A DNA stretch of 14,366 nucleotides from Lachnoclostridium sp. UBA6558. Its GTDB lineage: Bacteria > Bacillota > Clostridia > Lachnospirales > Lachnospiraceae. Below are positions 13,806 through 14,366 of this stretch, in pieces. The stretch lies in assembly GCA_002434335.1 (NCBI GenBank), contig DJJW01000055.1, forward strand, positions 76,099 to 90,464, given 5' to 3'. A program made the translations under genes and the position numbers. Below the pieces are notes generated by a model. It made no database searches. It was not told where the DNA came from and saw nothing but the letters and a program-made list of their open reading frames with translations. Position 1 is the stretch's first letter. Every line of letters starts with the position of its first letter.

Positions 13806-13892
13806 ATGAGGGGCTTGTTTCTGTTATTTATATGCAAGGATTGTCTTGGGACGGACTTTGTAATTAAATAATAGTCTCAAGCCCCCTATCAT
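13806..13892 (+). other. Extended hairpin in the pflB-pflA intergenic region
   Basis: GGGGCTTG (13810-13817) pairs with CAAGCCCC (13878-13885). After a 3x3 internal loop, CTGTTATTTA (13821-13830) pairs with TAAATAATAG (13865-13874), including one G-U. ATGA/TCAT can extend the base across a 3-nt bulge, and CAAGG/CTTTG can close the apical part. Possible roles are an mRNA processing or stability element, or a small RNA; I cannot tell which. The rest of the 332-nt gap is AT-rich and shows no clear promoter. Confidence 0.5.
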
Positions 13893-14008
13893 GTATATGG
13901 AAAATGTGTTATTTTAGACATTCAGTAGTAATATCACGAAAAATGTATACAGGAATATCATAATCATATTTGATATTTTAAAAAGAAACTAGAAATAAAA
14001 GAATTATG

Positions 14009-14022
14009 CAAATTTAAATTTG
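14009..14022 (+). promoter_or_regulatory. Perfect 14-bp palindrome upstream of pflA
   Basis: CAAATTTAAATTTG is a perfect palindrome about 25 nt before the pflA ribosome binding site. Another inverted repeat, AATATCA (13954-13960) with TGATATT (13971-13977), lies upstream. Both are AT-rich and could be chance. Confidence 0.25.
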
Positions 14023-14058
14023 TACCTGTGGTTCAAACTGGCAGATTAGGAGAAAGGC

Positions 14059-14366
14059 ATGGTAATAAATATGAGTGCAGATACGAACAAAACAAATGAT
14101 AATAACAAAAAAATAAAAGAAATAACAGGGCGTGTACATTCTGTAGAAAGTTGCGGAACAGTGGATGGACCAGGAGTCCGCTTTGTTGTCTTTATGCAAG
14201 GATGTCCATTGCGCTGCCAGTTCTGTCATAATCCGGATACCTGGGATACGGGGACAGGAACAATCTATAAACCGGATAATCTTATGAATGAAATCAGGAG
14301 ATACAAGTCCTATATGGCTTTTTCAGGCGGTGGAGTTACTTTTACAGGCGGAGAACCCCTGCTTCA
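14059..14366 (+). CDS. pflA: Pyruvate formate-lyase activating enzyme, 5' part (3' end outside window)
   Basis: This radical-SAM enzyme abstracts a hydrogen from the PflB glycine to create the active radical. The first 102 codons are visible. The cluster motif CxxxCxxC is C49-C53-C56 in GCPLRCQFCHNPDTW, preceded by the family signature SCGTVDGPGVRFVVF and followed by FSGGGVTFTGGEPLL, the SAM-binding GGE region. ATG 14059 follows AGGAGA (14048-14053); an alternative in-frame ATG is at 14071. The first ~20 residues are a polar N/K/T/D-rich extension before GRVHSVES, longer than the Escherichia coli enzyme's N-terminus. Its position after pflB and the matching function make it the cognate activase. 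It is truncated by the window end. Confidence 0.96.
   Translation, partial: MVINMSADTNKTNDNNKKIKEITGRVHSVESCGTVDGPGVRFVVFMQGCPLRCQFCHNPDTWDTGTGTIYKPDNLMNEIRRYKSYMAFSGGGVTFTGGEPLL

Noticed and set aside
14014..14229. 71-codon minus-strand frame
   Set aside because: It lies opposite the well-supported pflA start, has no ribosome binding site and no recognisable domain.

Overview
The window looks like ordinary chromosomal sequence from a low-GC Gram-positive anaerobe. A member of Clostridia, most likely Lachnospiraceae, is the best fit. The evidence is the AT-rich intergenic DNA, strong AGGAGG-type ribosome binding sites with occasional TTG/GTG starts, lipoprotein signal peptides, an OmpR/HAMP-kinase pair typical of Firmicutes, and a pyruvate formate-lyase with its activase. 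The taxonomic call is inference. Every gene supported here lies on the + strand. I see no mobile element, CRISPR array, tRNA or rRNA.

Layout. Position 1-257 is the tail of a flavodoxin-like flavoprotein gene. Position 279-1137 is a single-gene unit (promoter, membrane-anchored cyclophilin-type prolyl isomerase, terminator). Position 1167-3588 is a two-component system with a strong extended -10 promoter and a leader of about 160 nt. Position 3633-4945 has its own promoter and carries a 23-codon small ORF overlapping the start of a lipoprotein gene, then a small PH-domain-like protein and a hairpin. Position 4997-6277 is a split ThrE/YjjP-YjjB exporter pair. Position 6392-7495 holds a divergent histidine phosphatase and rlmH, closed by a terminator whose stem contains the rlmH stop codon. 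Position 7695-8425 is a structured leader and a canonical histidine phosphatase. Position 8499-11318 is a complete polar amino-acid ABC importer (lipoprotein binding protein, permease, ATPase) with a terminator-like hairpin in the leader and two strong inverted repeats between the binding protein and permease genes. Position 11385-14366 is pflB and the 5' part of pflA, separated by 332 nt containing an extended hairpin.

How the genes fit together. PflB and its radical-SAM activase supply the anaerobic pyruvate to acetyl-CoA plus formate step. The ABC importer brings in amino acids, and the YjjP/YjjB pair probably exports a small acid. The sensor kinase, lipoprotein, PH-domain protein and anchored prolyl isomerase all point to the cell envelope, but no functional link between them is proven.

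I found no convincing new multi-gene system. The most interesting signals are non-coding: a hairpin-sequestered small ORF coupled to the lipoprotein gene (3693-3766), a leader with two mutually exclusive folds (7695-7748), an attenuator-like leader (8576-8618), nested inverted repeats upstream of the permease (9815-9872), and the long hairpin between pflB and pflA (13806-13892). There is also a sharp shift in arginine codon use inside pflB.
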